Below the pieces are notes generated by a model. It saw only the letters and a program-made list of their open reading frames with translations, ran no database searches and was not told where the DNA came from. Shown piece after piece: positions 33,001 through 41,239 of a stretch of DNA of 64,000 nucleotides. The stretch is from JBDWFY01 sp965275915 (lineage in GTDB: Bacteria; Pseudomonadota; Alphaproteobacteria; Rhizobiales; Stappiaceae): NCBI GenBank assembly GCA_965275915.1, contig CBDHYI010000008.1:496001-560000 (forward strand), in the 5' to 3' direction. How positions within the stretch are numbered: position 1 is the stretch's first letter; each line of letters begins with the position of its first letter. Made by a program: the position numbers and the translations under genes.

Positions 33001-34305
33001 GCCGCCGCAGTGGTACTGGCGATCGGCGCGCTGCAAATCTACAAGTTCGTTGCAGCGCCCTCCGAGACGGGTATGCAACTCACGCAGCAGGAAGTCAGCC
33101 GGCCGGCCGGGGATGCCACGGCGTCGGCAGGCGGAGGCGCCCAGCCCGGCCCGATTGAAACCGTCCGGTCAATTGAGACGGCAACACCTGAAGTTTACGC
33201 TGCATCTGAGGCTTCCACGCCTTCGGCGATTGCGCCGCCGTCGGCCGGTTCAGATGCCGACAGCGAATTGACATTTGCGGCGCCCGCCGTTCCGCCAAGC
33301 CGGTTCGCGCCATCCGATACCGTGCAGACCGATGCGAATGGAGGACTTGGGAGCTTCTCGCACGATCCCGCCCTTGCGGTTCCCGGAACCACCATTGTGC
33401 CCAACGATGGCGGCGGTGCGGACGGAAATCCCTTGCGGGAGGAAGTCGGCTCGCTGGCATTGCGCACGGCGGCAGTTGGCGGCGATCCCGCGGCGCAGTT
33501 TGAAGTTGCGGTTCGCCTGACCGAGGGCCGGGGTGTCACCCCTAATCTGGAACAGGCGGCGAAATGGTACGAGCGCGCGGCCAATCAGGGTCTGGCACCG
33601 GCGCAATATCGGCTTGCCAGCCTTTATGAAAAGGGGCGCGGCGTTGAGAAAGATGTGGGGCTGGCCCAGGCCTGGTACCAAAAGGCGGCACGGCAGGGAA
33701 ATGTCAAGGCGATGCACAATCTTGCTGTTCTTTACGCCGAAGGCGCCGCTGGCGAGCCAAAATTCGATCAGGCGGCGCAATGGTTCAAAAAGGCCGCCAG
33801 CCATGGCGTCCGCGACAGCCAGTATAATCTGGGTATCCTCTATGCCAGGGGTCTGAGCGTTGAGCGCGACCTTGAGGAGAGCTATAAATGGTTTGCCCTT
33901 GCAGCGAAGCAGGGCGACCGGGACGCAGGCAGCAAGCGTGACGAGATTGCCAACGCCATGACCGCCGACATGCTGACCAGGGCGCAACTGGCTGTCGACA
34001 GCTGGAAAGCCGTCACGCTGGATGATGCCGTCAATACAGTGCCCGTTGATCCGGCCTGGGTCGATGACGAAGAGCGGACAGCGGGCGCGAACGCAGCAGA
34101 GCAGAATGACGTCGCCGACGGACGCCTCGTCCAGCAGGCACAGGTTCTTCTGTCCGAGCTCGGTTATGATCCCGGTCCGGCGGACGGCGTGTCCGGCCCC
34201 AAGACGCGGGACGCAATCCGGTCGTTTCAGGAGACAATCGGCATGCCCTCCGATGGACGGATCAATGCGGAGCTTGTGAAAGAATTGTCAAGCCGCTCAA
34301 TTTAG
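30094..34305 (+). CDS. podJ: PodJ-type polar organelle development protein
   Basis: 1403 residues from ATG 30094; a start 16 codons earlier is possible. Residues 1-200 are polar and repetitive. Long coiled coils span about 210-760 (many LDxR/IExR heptads). A single membrane helix (PLVLAAAAVVLAIGALQIY) sits near 965. The periplasmic part has four Sel1-like repeats at about 1126-1285 (AAKWYERAANQGLAPAQYRL is one) and a peptidoglycan-binding domain at about 1345-1400 (VLLSELGYDPGPADGVSG). This order is that of rhizobial PodJ, which marks the old/new pole and organises polar growth and division. It is monocistronic with a long leader. Confidence 0.9.
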   Translation: MSTDRFKEDLSAVASALDSLLRDAQSRGAYSGGTASQGRENPSGDSGSARVGSVLKALEKLDERVKGLSDRRGQTNTYTADRRHPDMARSHPSPDNAISAAAPSNGTRHPARGDSADTPALRDALAQIAQRRAELDREPPGEDHPATRTDRPVRESGQGAAQRAGADDPAFWGGLDTRGPSHEPEPGPDTAPHHAPAPEGMVPQDVEKHFEALAARIDGFRAPQEKAIAELKRDIGALRHEVADTRQAVPATDPEDITRLNAAVEELRRSQIEKGQVDAVRGEIHSLREMIQDSNQAGMVQSLERGYSHIVQRLDELSRATDNPSLLNDLAARLGDIETAFATLPSLEHMGALDNRIANLARRIEEIPPHIHPADFDRLQSDVAGVRAAVEALTAGDLVEAIDLKMQAMSRRLDSVQQSAGNADGLEQRLDEIRSNMPSPATFAEIEQRMHDICGMLASDGSDAKLGQMAGQLAEVLSRLDRIEKNAAKANQDAALELIERRIAEVGSKLDGLDTALSDERERGTHALEQAVARLENNTGNADIGGRDLTDLETRIELLTARLADGNGQEIGRDISELRSEISAMRADVMAPLSATAELEKQIRHLAQMLSNPDRLSADGAVLGEVENKIAGLTEQIAAAEKRIEGIDEIESAIDRISARLEGNERNAIEAAQATVREAMREEQAAGPVDPIVLGLQDDLARLREAAETDKVDTASSLDSVQQTIGSIMSRLSQLEEPSAADKNRQAPGGPPPLDLSGEQVSTFTRAAPPDESEESEQPAAAAVMDLDNDRPLEPGTKRLARTMAPSKDNSRKETGSARDPKADFIAAARRAAQAASAEVAVQEEENRRKQQERREKSGLNWLRNKLGQGDAAGDASKPKNYRNGKRQDPKLDPAPEKRSKQPEEETAEKGGQAPGKPDDELVLSETDIVTPDGQNKGARAFTTSTPPSSNLTKAGAFVNRNRKPLVLAAAAVVLAIGALQIYKFVAAPSETGMQLTQQEVSRPAGDATASAGGGAQPGPIETVRSIETATPEVYAASEASTPSAIAPPSAGSDADSELTFAAPAVPPSRFAPSDTVQTDANGGLGSFSHDPALAVPGTTIVPNDGGGADGNPLREEVGSLALRTAAVGGDPAAQFEVAVRLTEGRGVTPNLEQAAKWYERAANQGLAPAQYRLASLYEKGRGVEKDVGLAQAWYQKAARQGNVKAMHNLAVLYAEGAAGEPKFDQAAQWFKKAASHGVRDSQYNLGILYARGLSVERDLEESYKWFALAAKQGDRDAGSKRDEIANAMTADMLTRAQLAVDSWKAVTLDDAVNTVPVDPAWVDDEERTAGANAAEQNDVADGRLVQQAQVLLSELGYDPGPADGVSGPKTRDAIRSFQETIGMPSDGRINAELVKELSSRSI

Positions 34306-34308
34306 CGA

Positions 34309-34335
34309 GATCCTTGGATCGCGTGAAATGCTCCA
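34309..34335. repeat. Half copy of the rhizobial palindromic repeat
   Basis: Twenty-seven bases are identical to 8313-8339 (GATCCTTGGATCGCG...). It begins 4 bases after the podJ stop. The rest of 34306-34550 shows no gene. Confidence 0.75.
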
Positions 34336-34550
34336 CTCCTTAGGGTCTTCCCTTAAGGCAATCCGCCGGACCTTGCTTCAGCTGGCCAGATAACGCTCGG
34401 TGTTTTGGTCCTTTGAGCGATAAATCACGCGTCATACTTTTGACCCCGGACAAATATTTTCCGAATAATTGACAAGCTGTGCGTCAGGGCGCTTTATCCG
34501 GGGAACAGAGTCGTCCCGTCCTGAGCCCAAATCCTTGTGCTGGAGTCCCC

Positions 34551-35483
34551 GTGGAAATCTATCTCCCGATAGCCGAGTTGCCGGTGAATATGTTCATCGT
34601 ATTCGGCATGGGTGCGTCCGTGGGGTTTCTGTCCGGGCTTTTTGGGATCGGAGGCGGATTTTTGTTAACGCCGCTTCTGATTTTTTCCGGTGTCCCCTCT
34701 GCGGTGGCCGTGGCGACGGTCACGACCCAGATCGTCGCATCGTCCTTTTCCGGCGCGCTGACCTACTGGCGCCGGAAGACCATCGATTTCAAACTGGCTT
34801 TCGTTCTGATGAGCGCCGGTGTCGCCGGTTCGGCCATCGGCGTGTGGCTGTTCAGCCTGCTGCGCAGCATGGGGCAACTGGATCTGGTGATTTCGATTTC
34901 CTATGTGACGTTTTTGGGTCTGATCGGCGGTCTGATGCTGACCGAATCCCTCCGGGCCATTGCGCGCCGGCGGTCCGGAAAACAGGTGGCTCTCAGAAGA
35001 CCCGGTCAGCACAATTGGGTGCACGGTCTGCCGCTGAAAGTCCGCTTCCGCCGCTCCAAACTTTATGTCAGCGTCATCCCGGTGATTTTTCTCGGCCTGA
35101 GCATCGGGTTTCTGGGATCGGTTCTTGGCATCGGCGGCGGGTTCATTATGGTTCCGGCGCTGATTTATCTTCTGCGCGTGCCCACCAATGTGGTGATTGG
35201 AACGTCGCTGCTTCAAATTCTCGTAACGATGGCCGCCGCCGCCATCCTGCAGGCCGTCACGAACCAGGCCGTTGACGTTGTTCTTGGATTGATCTTGATG
35301 GTTGGCGGCGTGATCGGGGCTCAATTCGGAGCGCAGGCAGGACTGAAGCTGCGCGGCGAACAATTGCGGGCTCTGCTGGCCCTGCTGGTGCTCGGCGTGG
35401 GAATTCGGTTTGCCGTCGATCTGATTGCCACGCCAAGCGAGTTGTTCTCTGTTTCGATTGTGACGGGAGCGCTTGCGCAATGA
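34551..35483 (+). CDS. TSUP-family (TauE/SafE) anion exporter
   Basis: 310 residues from GTG 34551 (VEIYLPIAELPVNMF), chosen because rhizobial homologues begin this way and GGAG precedes it. About eight membrane helices hold the duplicated TSUP motif: GFLSGLFGIGGGFLLTPLL in the first half and GFLGSVLGIGGGFIMVPAL in the second. The family moves sulfite, sulfoacetate or other small organic anions across the inner membrane. It overlaps the next gene by ATGA, so the two are a unit. Confidence 0.9.
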   Translation: MEIYLPIAELPVNMFIVFGMGASVGFLSGLFGIGGGFLLTPLLIFSGVPSAVAVATVTTQIVASSFSGALTYWRRKTIDFKLAFVLMSAGVAGSAIGVWLFSLLRSMGQLDLVISISYVTFLGLIGGLMLTESLRAIARRRSGKQVALRRPGQHNWVHGLPLKVRFRRSKLYVSVIPVIFLGLSIGFLGSVLGIGGGFIMVPALIYLLRVPTNVVIGTSLLQILVTMAAAAILQAVTNQAVDVVLGLILMVGGVIGAQFGAQAGLKLRGEQLRALLALLVLGVGIRFAVDLIATPSELFSVSIVTGALAQ

Positions 35484-36262
35484 GATACCTTTTCGGGAAA
35501 CTCCGCTTGGGTCTTGCGCTCGCTGTTCTTGTTGCGGCATCGCCCGTCCATGCCGAGACGATTGTTGCAGCCCTGTCGTCCCCGCGTGTGTCGATCACAT
35601 CGAATTTCACCGGGGCCGAAGTTGTTGTTTTTGGAACCGTCGAACGGGATGCCGGAACAGTTGCGCGGGGCGAGCCCTACGTGCTGGCGATCGAAGTCAA
35701 GGGACCGCCGGAGACCGTGGTCACCCGGCGCAAGGAACGGTTTTTCGGCATCTGGGTCAATGGAAGCTCGGCAACCTATGCCAACGTGCCGTCTTTTTAC
35801 GCGGTTCATCTCAGTGCCCCGCTTGAGGATATGGCCTTGCCGCAGGTTCTGCAGAAGGAGCAGGTGGGCCTTGAATATCTGCATCTGGCGGAGATTGAAA
35901 CCGCCGACAGCACATCGGCCGGCGACGATGATTTTCGGGAGGCCTTTCTGAGGCTCCGCGAAAGGCAGGGTCTTTATTCGCAAGAGGAAGGGACGGTCGA
36001 GTTTTTAAGCCGCTCGCTGTTTCGGACCACCATTCCGTTGCCTGCCATTGTCCCGGACGGCGACTATGAAATGACGGTCTACCTGTTCAGGGGAGGGGGG
36101 CTCCTGACAAAAGAGAGCCGCCCGCTTTCGATTGCAAAATCGGGCTTCGAACAGTTTACTTATTCATTCGCCCACAATCACTCCCTGCTTTACGGCATCG
36201 TCACGGTCCTGCTCGCAGCCTTCACCGGCTGGGCGGCTAGCATCATTTTCCGCAAAGACTGA
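35480..36262 (+). CDS. TIGR02186-like exported membrane-anchored protein
   Basis: 260 residues with a signal peptide (LALAVLVAASPVHA, cut near 26), a beta-rich periplasmic domain (VSITSNFTGAEVVVFGTVER, ERFFGIWVNGSSATYANVPS, FYAV) and a C-terminal membrane helix (YGIVTVLLAAFTGWAASIIF). It matches the alphaproteobacterial family TIGR02186, which is nearly always encoded next to a TSUP exporter. The role is unknown; the linkage suggests it is a periplasmic subunit of that exporter. Confidence 0.88.
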   Translation: MRYLFGKLRLGLALAVLVAASPVHAETIVAALSSPRVSITSNFTGAEVVVFGTVERDAGTVARGEPYVLAIEVKGPPETVVTRRKERFFGIWVNGSSATYANVPSFYAVHLSAPLEDMALPQVLQKEQVGLEYLHLAEIETADSTSAGDDDFREAFLRLRERQGLYSQEEGTVEFLSRSLFRTTIPLPAIVPDGDYEMTVYLFRGGGLLTKESRPLSIAKSGFEQFTYSFAHNHSLLYGIVTVLLAAFTGWAASIIFRKD

Positions 36263-36479
36263 GGCTGCAAAGGCCGGCTCCGCGAATACCGACGAAGATA
36301 TGTCTTGCGAACCGCGGTTTTCCGCACTTCAATCAAGCATTGGGCGGCCGGAGCCGGATTGTTGCCGATGCAATAATCTCAGCGGTTTTGAAGCTGGAAC
36401 GCATCCCGTGAAGGTTGAATCGCCTTCGCCGCAAGGATACGCGTGCAAACAAAGAGTTGCCCTGACAGGGGAGAGGAAA

Positions 36480-37322
36480 ATGCGCTCACCAATTCGCAGG
36501 CCTGCGTGCAGGCCGCGGGCAGCGGCACTTGCCGGTGTGCTTGTCGTCCTGGCACTACTCATAGAAGCGGGAAGCATATCGCCCTCCGGCGCGCAGTCCC
36601 CCCTGCAGGGTGTCGACCTTTCCACGCCCGATATGACCGAGGCGGAAATGAGCCGGGAGGAGGTTCTGGAAATCCTGGCAAACGCCTCGCCCGGGAACCC
36701 GGCGGATTTTACCCGCAAACGGCTGTCCGGGCTCGATTTATCGGAGATCGATTTCAAGCGCGCAATCCTGCGGGCCGCACGATTGAACAAAGTCAATCTC
36801 CGCAACGCCAATCTTGAGGGTGTAAACCTGGATCAGGCCTGGATGCTGGATGCCGACCTCACGGGGGCCCGCATGAAAAACATCAATCTGTTTCAGACCC
36901 AGATGATCGGTGCGACGCTTGACGGTGCCGATATGACCGGCGGCCGGATTACGGCCAATCTGACCAATGCCAGTCTCAAAGGTGCGAAGCTGGTCAAGGC
37001 CGATCTGAGCGCCGATATGAAAAATCAGTCGATGGGTCTGATGCGGGGTGTGCTTACATCGGCAAATCTTGATGGGGCCGACCTGACCGGGGCCAACCTG
37101 TCGCGGGTCGATCTGGAATTTTCGTCACTGAAAGGCGCACAGCTTGAGGGGGCGAACCTGATGAATGCCGAACTGGGCGGTGCGAATCTTACCGGAACCA
37201 AAGTCGGCAACGCCAACTTTGATAATGCGGACGTCACGAGTGCGCGCCTTGTCGGGCTGATCGGTGCGGACAGCTCGAATTTGTCCAAGGCAAAAAATCT
37301 CAACGCGGCCTTTACCAAATAG
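36480..37322 (+). CDS. Exported pentapeptide-repeat protein
   Basis: 280 residues from ATG 36480 (GGGGAGAGG upstream). After a signal or anchor (AALAGVLVVLALLIEAGSIS) and a short region, about 20 repeats of A(D/N)LxG/A run from residue 80 to the end: NLRNANLEGVNLDQ, ANLDGADLTGANLSRVDL, QLEGANLMNAELGGANLTG. These form a right-handed quadrilateral beta helix. It lies between the TSUP unit and the pqq operon, converging on pqqE. Exported pentapeptide proteins are often seen near quinoprotein dehydrogenase loci, but no function is known. The spacer 36263-36479 shows nothing else. Confidence 0.88.
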   Translation: MRSPIRRPACRPRAAALAGVLVVLALLIEAGSISPSGAQSPLQGVDLSTPDMTEAEMSREEVLEILANASPGNPADFTRKRLSGLDLSEIDFKRAILRAARLNKVNLRNANLEGVNLDQAWMLDADLTGARMKNINLFQTQMIGATLDGADMTGGRITANLTNASLKGAKLVKADLSADMKNQSMGLMRGVLTSANLDGADLTGANLSRVDLEFSSLKGAQLEGANLMNAELGGANLTGTKVGNANFDNADVTSARLVGLIGADSSNLSKAKNLNAAFTK

Positions 37323-37374
37323 GGCCGACACAAGGCGGTGGGCGGGACTGAGATCGTGTAAAGGCGAGCCGGCT

Positions 37375-38469
37375 TTATCTGCCGCGATAGACGAATTCAG
37401 CGGCATGGGGTGCCTGTCCGTCGGCAATGGCATTTTCGGTGATCCGCTCCCGTAACGGGGATTTTATGCATACCGGGTCGACTGCGGTCGGGTCTCCTGC
37501 CAACTCCATCGCCTGACACCGGCAACCGCCGAAGTCAATCAGCTTGCGGTCGCAGGATCGGCAGGGTTCCTGCATCCAGCCGGTTCCCCTGAAGGCATTG
37601 AACGCATCGCCCTCATACCAGATATCGCTCAGTTGCTTTTCCCGAACAGTGTCAAAGGACAGCGATGGAATTGTTTCCGCCGCATGGCAGGGAAGGACCA
37701 GGCCGGTCGGGTCGATATTGATTCCGATGCGGCCCCATCCGCCCATGCAGGCTTTGGGATAGGTGGCGTGATGGTCGGCCGGGACGTAGTCGATGACAAG
37801 GATGCCTTTTAATCTTTCACGCGCGTCTTCAACCTTTCTTGTTGTCGTTTCAGCCTGTTCCCGCGTCGGCATGAGCTGTTGCCTGTTTTTCTCCGCCCAG
37901 CCGTGGAACTGAACGGTTGCCACCTCAAGACGGCGCGCACCGAGCGCAACCGCAAGATCGATCATGCGATCGAGATCGTCCATGTTCTGCTTGTGGCACA
38001 CCGCGTTCACGGTCAGCGGAATGCCAAGCGCATTGGTCCACTCAGCCACCGCTATCTTGCGATCGTAACCGCCCTTGTAACCGCCCACCTTGTCCGCCGC
38101 TGTCGCATCGGCTCCCTGCAGGGACAGCTGCACATGGTCGAGCCCGGCATCATAAAGCGCCTGCATGCGCGTCTCGGAAAGGCCGACACCGGATGTAATC
38201 AGATTGGTATAAAGATCGACATCGTGTGCCGCCTGCGTCAACGTTGCAAGATCGCGTCGGGATGCAGGCTCGCCCCCCGAGAGGTGAACATGCAGAACGC
38301 CCATCTTCGCGGCCTGCGCAAAAACATCAATCCACTCCTCGGTGGAGAGTTCGTCCGACCCCTTCTTGAGTTCAAGCGGATTGGAGCAGTAGGGACAGGC
38401 GAGGGGACATCGATGCGTAAGCTCCGCAAGCAGAGCCATCGGTGGCCGGATTGTCTCCCCGTCCGGCAT
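37375..38469 (-). CDS. pqqE: PQQ biosynthesis radical SAM enzyme PqqE
   Basis: 364 residues. The radical SAM cluster motif is CPLACPYC (Cys 21, 25, 28). SPASM-type cysteines follow in the C-terminal part: KACMGGWGRIG, LPCHAAE, CRSCDRKLIDFGGCRCQ. PqqE joins the Glu and Tyr of PqqA by a C-C bond with PqqD as chaperone, the first step of PQQ synthesis. It starts in a one-base TGATG overlap with the pqqD stop. Confidence 0.97.
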   Translation of the reverse strand: MPDGETIRPPMALLAELTHRCPLACPYCSNPLELKKGSDELSTEEWIDVFAQAAKMGVLHVHLSGGEPASRRDLATLTQAAHDVDLYTNLITSGVGLSETRMQALYDAGLDHVQLSLQGADATAADKVGGYKGGYDRKIAVAEWTNALGIPLTVNAVCHKQNMDDLDRMIDLAVALGARRLEVATVQFHGWAEKNRQQLMPTREQAETTTRKVEDARERLKGILVIDYVPADHHATYPKACMGGWGRIGINIDPTGLVLPCHAAETIPSLSFDTVREKQLSDIWYEGDAFNAFRGTGWMQEPCRSCDRKLIDFGGCRCQAMELAGDPTAVDPVCIKSPLRERITENAIADGQAPHAAEFVYRGR

Positions 38470-38759
38470 CAGACCAACTCCAGGAACCGGCGGTCGGAGA
38501 GGTCCTGCAAAAAGACGATCGTATCCTGAAGGATGACGTCGACCGGCGCATTATAGGTTTCGGAGAGGGCTGTCGCGATGGTTTCGACCGAGCTGTCTCC
38601 GTCAAGGCGGGACAGAATTGCAATACCGGATTCGTCAAGGGCAATTGTCCGCTCCGGGGCAAGCAGAACCGTTCGCTCCCTGACGGTATCCTCCCGCATT
38701 TTAACGCCTCGTGCGAGTTTCAGGGTGGTTTCTCGGGTTACGGTAATGCCGGTATTCAC
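38469..38759 (-). CDS. pqqD: PQQ biosynthesis peptide chaperone PqqD
   Basis: 96 residues of the RiPP recognition element fold: LARGVKMREDTVRERTVLLA, PERTIALDESGIAILSRLDG and VILQDTIVFLQDLSDRRFLE. PqqD binds the PqqA precursor and presents it to PqqE. It overlaps pqqC by 4 bases and pqqE by 1, in the usual BCDE order. Confidence 0.96.
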   Translation of the reverse strand: MNTGITVTRETTLKLARGVKMREDTVRERTVLLAPERTIALDESGIAILSRLDGDSSVETIATALSETYNAPVDVILQDTIVFLQDLSDRRFLELV

Positions 38760-39532
38760 GATGCGATCCTGTCATTGTCCGCGATCAGCCCCGTCCCCTC
38801 CTGCCAGGCGCCCGGCGGGATGGCGCCGGGTTCGACATAGGCGGCGTTGAGGGCATCCAGTTGGGACCAGAGAACATCGGTCTTGAAGATAAGCGCTGCT
38901 GCCGCTGCATCCTGTTTTTCTTTGGTGTCGGCGTGATCCAGAACCCAGTTGAGACCGAACGCGACATCTTTGGGCGCTTCTTTAAGACGATGCTTGAAAT
39001 AGGACATCGAGCTCTCATTAGCGAAGTCGTAATGTTCCAGCAGCCCCGCAATCCGCTGTGTGTGGATCTTGGGCGCAAACAATTCGGTCAGAGAGGCGGC
39101 AATCGCATCCAGCAGCGGCATGTCGCGGACGAAGCGCACATAGGCATCGACGGCAAACCGGGTTGCGGGCAGGACCCCGTCGGCGGAAGCGACATAATCG
39201 GGATCAAGGCCAACAGCCTCGGCGAGTTTCAGCCAGCGGCGAATGCCTCCGCCCTCATCCATACAGCCATCATGATCTTCGATGCGGGATCTCCAGGCCC
39301 GGCGCAGATCCGGATCGTCGCATCGGGACAGAAAGGCCGCGTCCTTCATCGGAATCCGGCTCTGATAATAATAGCGATTGATAACCCAGGCGCGCACCTG
39401 TGTCGGTGTGCAGAGGCCATTGTGAAGCCTGTGATGAAAGGGATGCCTGTCGTGGTACCGCTCCGCCCCGATCCGGCGCAGCCGCGCTTCAAAGTCCTGC
39501 CGTGTCAGAAGGTTCCGGTCGGGATGGGTCAC
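38756..39532 (-). CDS. pqqC: Pyrroloquinoline-quinone synthase PqqC
   Basis: 258 residues, the family length. HPFHHRLHNGLCTPTQVRAW and VINRYYYQSRIPMKDAAFLS carry the substrate-binding His and Tyr residues. RSRIEDHDG and GGIRRWLKLAEAVGLD follow. It performs the final ring closure and eight-electron oxidation of the PQQ intermediate without a cofactor. It overlaps pqqB and pqqD by 4 bases each. Confidence 0.97.
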   Translation of the reverse strand: MTHPDRNLLTRQDFEARLRRIGAERYHDRHPFHHRLHNGLCTPTQVRAWVINRYYYQSRIPMKDAAFLSRCDDPDLRRAWRSRIEDHDGCMDEGGGIRRWLKLAEAVGLDPDYVASADGVLPATRFAVDAYVRFVRDMPLLDAIAASLTELFAPKIHTQRIAGLLEHYDFANESSMSYFKHRLKEAPKDVAFGLNWVLDHADTKEKQDAAAAALIFKTDVLWSQLDALNAAYVEPGAIPPGAWQEGTGLIADNDRIAS

Positions 39533-40437
39533 AGCGCGGCCTCCAGTCCGTCATAACCGACTTCCCAGCCGGCATCTTCCACCATGCGCCGTTCCGGACT
39601 TGTCGGATCCCAGACCGGGTTGGTGTTGTTGATATGGACGAATATCTTGCGCCTGACGCCCAGCCCGGCAAATGCGGCGAGCGATCCCCCGGCGCCATCC
39701 ATCGACATATGCCCCATGCGACTGCCTGTTTTGACGCCTGTGCCGGTTGCGATCATTTCCTCATTTTCAAAGACAGTGCCGTCGAAAAAGACAAGATCCG
39801 CATTGTTCAGCAGGTCTTTCAAGGCACTCGTCAGCCGCGCGCAGCCGGGTATGTAGTAGGCCGTTTTGCCGTTCGCCGTCAGCCGGACGCCAACGGTCTG
39901 ATCGCCCTCCAACTGGGTATCGACAACCTCGCCCTCCATATAAAGGGGCACTTTGCCGGGCACGGAAAACAGCTCGGCCTCAAGACCGGGCGCAAGGTCA
40001 AACGGAGCAGCAAGGTCCACGCTGACAAACTCGACGAGCGTCCGGTCAAGCGCGCTGAAAATCGGGTTTTCCTCGATGATGTTTGCGATGCCTTCTGTCA
40101 GATAGACCCGAAATGCCTGTTTTTCGCGCAGGATCAGAAGTCCGGCAATATGATCGATATCACCGTTGGTCAGCAGCACCGAGGTCACTGGTGTGTGCCG
40201 CAGACCTTTTGGGTGCAGATCCGCGTGGGCCGCAAGCTGCTGGCGGATATCGGGGGATGTGTTGAGGATCGCCCAGTCCGACCCGTTTGCGGACACGGCG
40301 AGCGAGGATTGTGTCTGCGGCCGGACGGCCGACGTCTCAAGGCGGGCCTGGCGGCAATTGTCGCAGCCGCAGTTCCACTGCGGAAGGCCGCCGCCTGCGG
40401 CGGCGCCAAGAATAAGGGCGCGCAAAGAGGATGTCAT
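39529..40437 (-). CDS. pqqB: PQQ biosynthesis protein PqqB
   Basis: 302 residues of the metallo-beta-lactamase fold: LILGAAAGGGLPQWNCGCDN at the start with the CxCxxC zinc cluster completed by CRQAR, then SVLLTNGDIDHIAGLLILRE (metal site) and DGAGGSLAAFAGLGVRRKIF. It acts in an oxidation step of the excised Glu-Tyr unit. It starts 26 bases after pqqA. Confidence 0.97.
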   Translation of the reverse strand: MTSSLRALILGAAAGGGLPQWNCGCDNCRQARLETSAVRPQTQSSLAVSANGSDWAILNTSPDIRQQLAAHADLHPKGLRHTPVTSVLLTNGDIDHIAGLLILREKQAFRVYLTEGIANIIEENPIFSALDRTLVEFVSVDLAAPFDLAPGLEAELFSVPGKVPLYMEGEVVDTQLEGDQTVGVRLTANGKTAYYIPGCARLTSALKDLLNNADLVFFDGTVFENEEMIATGTGVKTGSRMGHMSMDGAGGSLAAFAGLGVRRKIFVHINNTNPVWDPTSPERRMVEDAGWEVGYDGLEAAL

Positions 40438-40463
40438 TGTCGCGCCCTTCGTGTTTGATCCGC

Positions 40464-40559
40464 TTAAAACAGAACGGGCTCAACGCCGTCAGCCGGAGCG
40501 TACCGGGTGATTTCCATTCCGCAGCTCACTTCGACGATCTTCGGTGCTTTCCAGGACAT
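40464..40559 (-). CDS. pqqA: PQQ precursor peptide PqqA
   Basis: A 31-residue peptide beginning MSWKAPKIVEVSCGMEITRY. The EITRY segment has the invariant Glu-x3-Tyr (Glu16, Tyr20) that becomes PQQ. The tail after Tyr is 11 residues (APADGVEPVLF), longer than the usual few residues. GGAGG lies 7-11 bases before the ATG. Its place directly before pqqB makes the call firm. Confidence 0.95.
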   Translation of the reverse strand: MSWKAPKIVEVSCGMEITRYAPADGVEPVLF

Positions 40560-40700
40560 ATGATTTCCTCCGCTTTTGTTGGTCGGCATACTGTTATGTT
40601 TCACAGGAGTCCGATCACCTGATCGAAACACCATCTCCCGTGCATGGAAACACAGACCTTAGTACACACCGGTCCATAGTCCCGCTCACGTTCGCGAGTG

Positions 40701-41132
40701 TCACTGAATTGTGATATCCACCCGTTGCGACTCCCCGGTTGAGCCGGGCTGTTTCAGGTAGAATTGTCCCGGCTTGATTGCCAGAAACTCTATTTCCATC
40801 GTGCCGGCTTCATCGAACTCGACGCTTTCGATACCGAACGGGCGGATTTCGAGCCCGTTGATGACGATTTCGTTGATCCAGATGGCACGAAAGAAGCCGG
40901 GGCCCTCAAGGGCCAGTTCGCCGGTGCCGTCCGCCGTGATCTCGATTTCGTAGACGGTGCCCGATTTCAATGTCAGCGGTGCTTCGGAGATCGGCTTTCC
41001 GGACGAAAGCGTCAGTTCGGGAAGGTCTTCCTTGTTTGATTTTGACAGGATACCGGCAAAACCGAACTCGTGGGCCGCGGCGGACGTCATGGATATGAAG
41101 GCCGCGATAACAAATGTGGCTATAAATTTCAT
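40701..41132 (-). CDS. Exported beta-sandwich protein of the xoxF/PQQ locus
   Basis: 143 residues with a signal peptide (MKFIATFVIAAFISMTSAAA). The mature part is a beta sandwich: PLTLKSGTVYEIEITADGTG, FFRAIWINEIVINGLEIR, FDEAGTMEIEFLAIKPGQFY. It resembles a cupredoxin but has no Cys or Met copper ligand in the final loops, so copper binding is not supported. It lies upstream of pqqA and downstream of the beta-propeller gene. Homologues recur in PQQ-alcohol dehydrogenase loci. A structural or electron-relay role is a guess. Confidence 0.7.
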   Translation of the reverse strand: MKFIATFVIAAFISMTSAAAHEFGFAGILSKSNKEDLPELTLSSGKPISEAPLTLKSGTVYEIEITADGTGELALEGPGFFRAIWINEIVINGLEIRPFGIESVEFDEAGTMEIEFLAIKPGQFYLKQPGSTGESQRVDITIQ

Positions 41133-41239
41133 AGAGCGTTCCTCTGGGTGTGTTTTTTTGTCTTGTGGATCTTAGATGGTGGTGGACAGAAAGCACAGAT
41201 GACCTTTGAAGTTGCCGTATGGGCTTTTGGTACAAGAGA

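Noticed and set aside
40438..40463. A pqqA-pqqB attenuator hairpin
   Set aside because: The 26-base gap has no stable stem.
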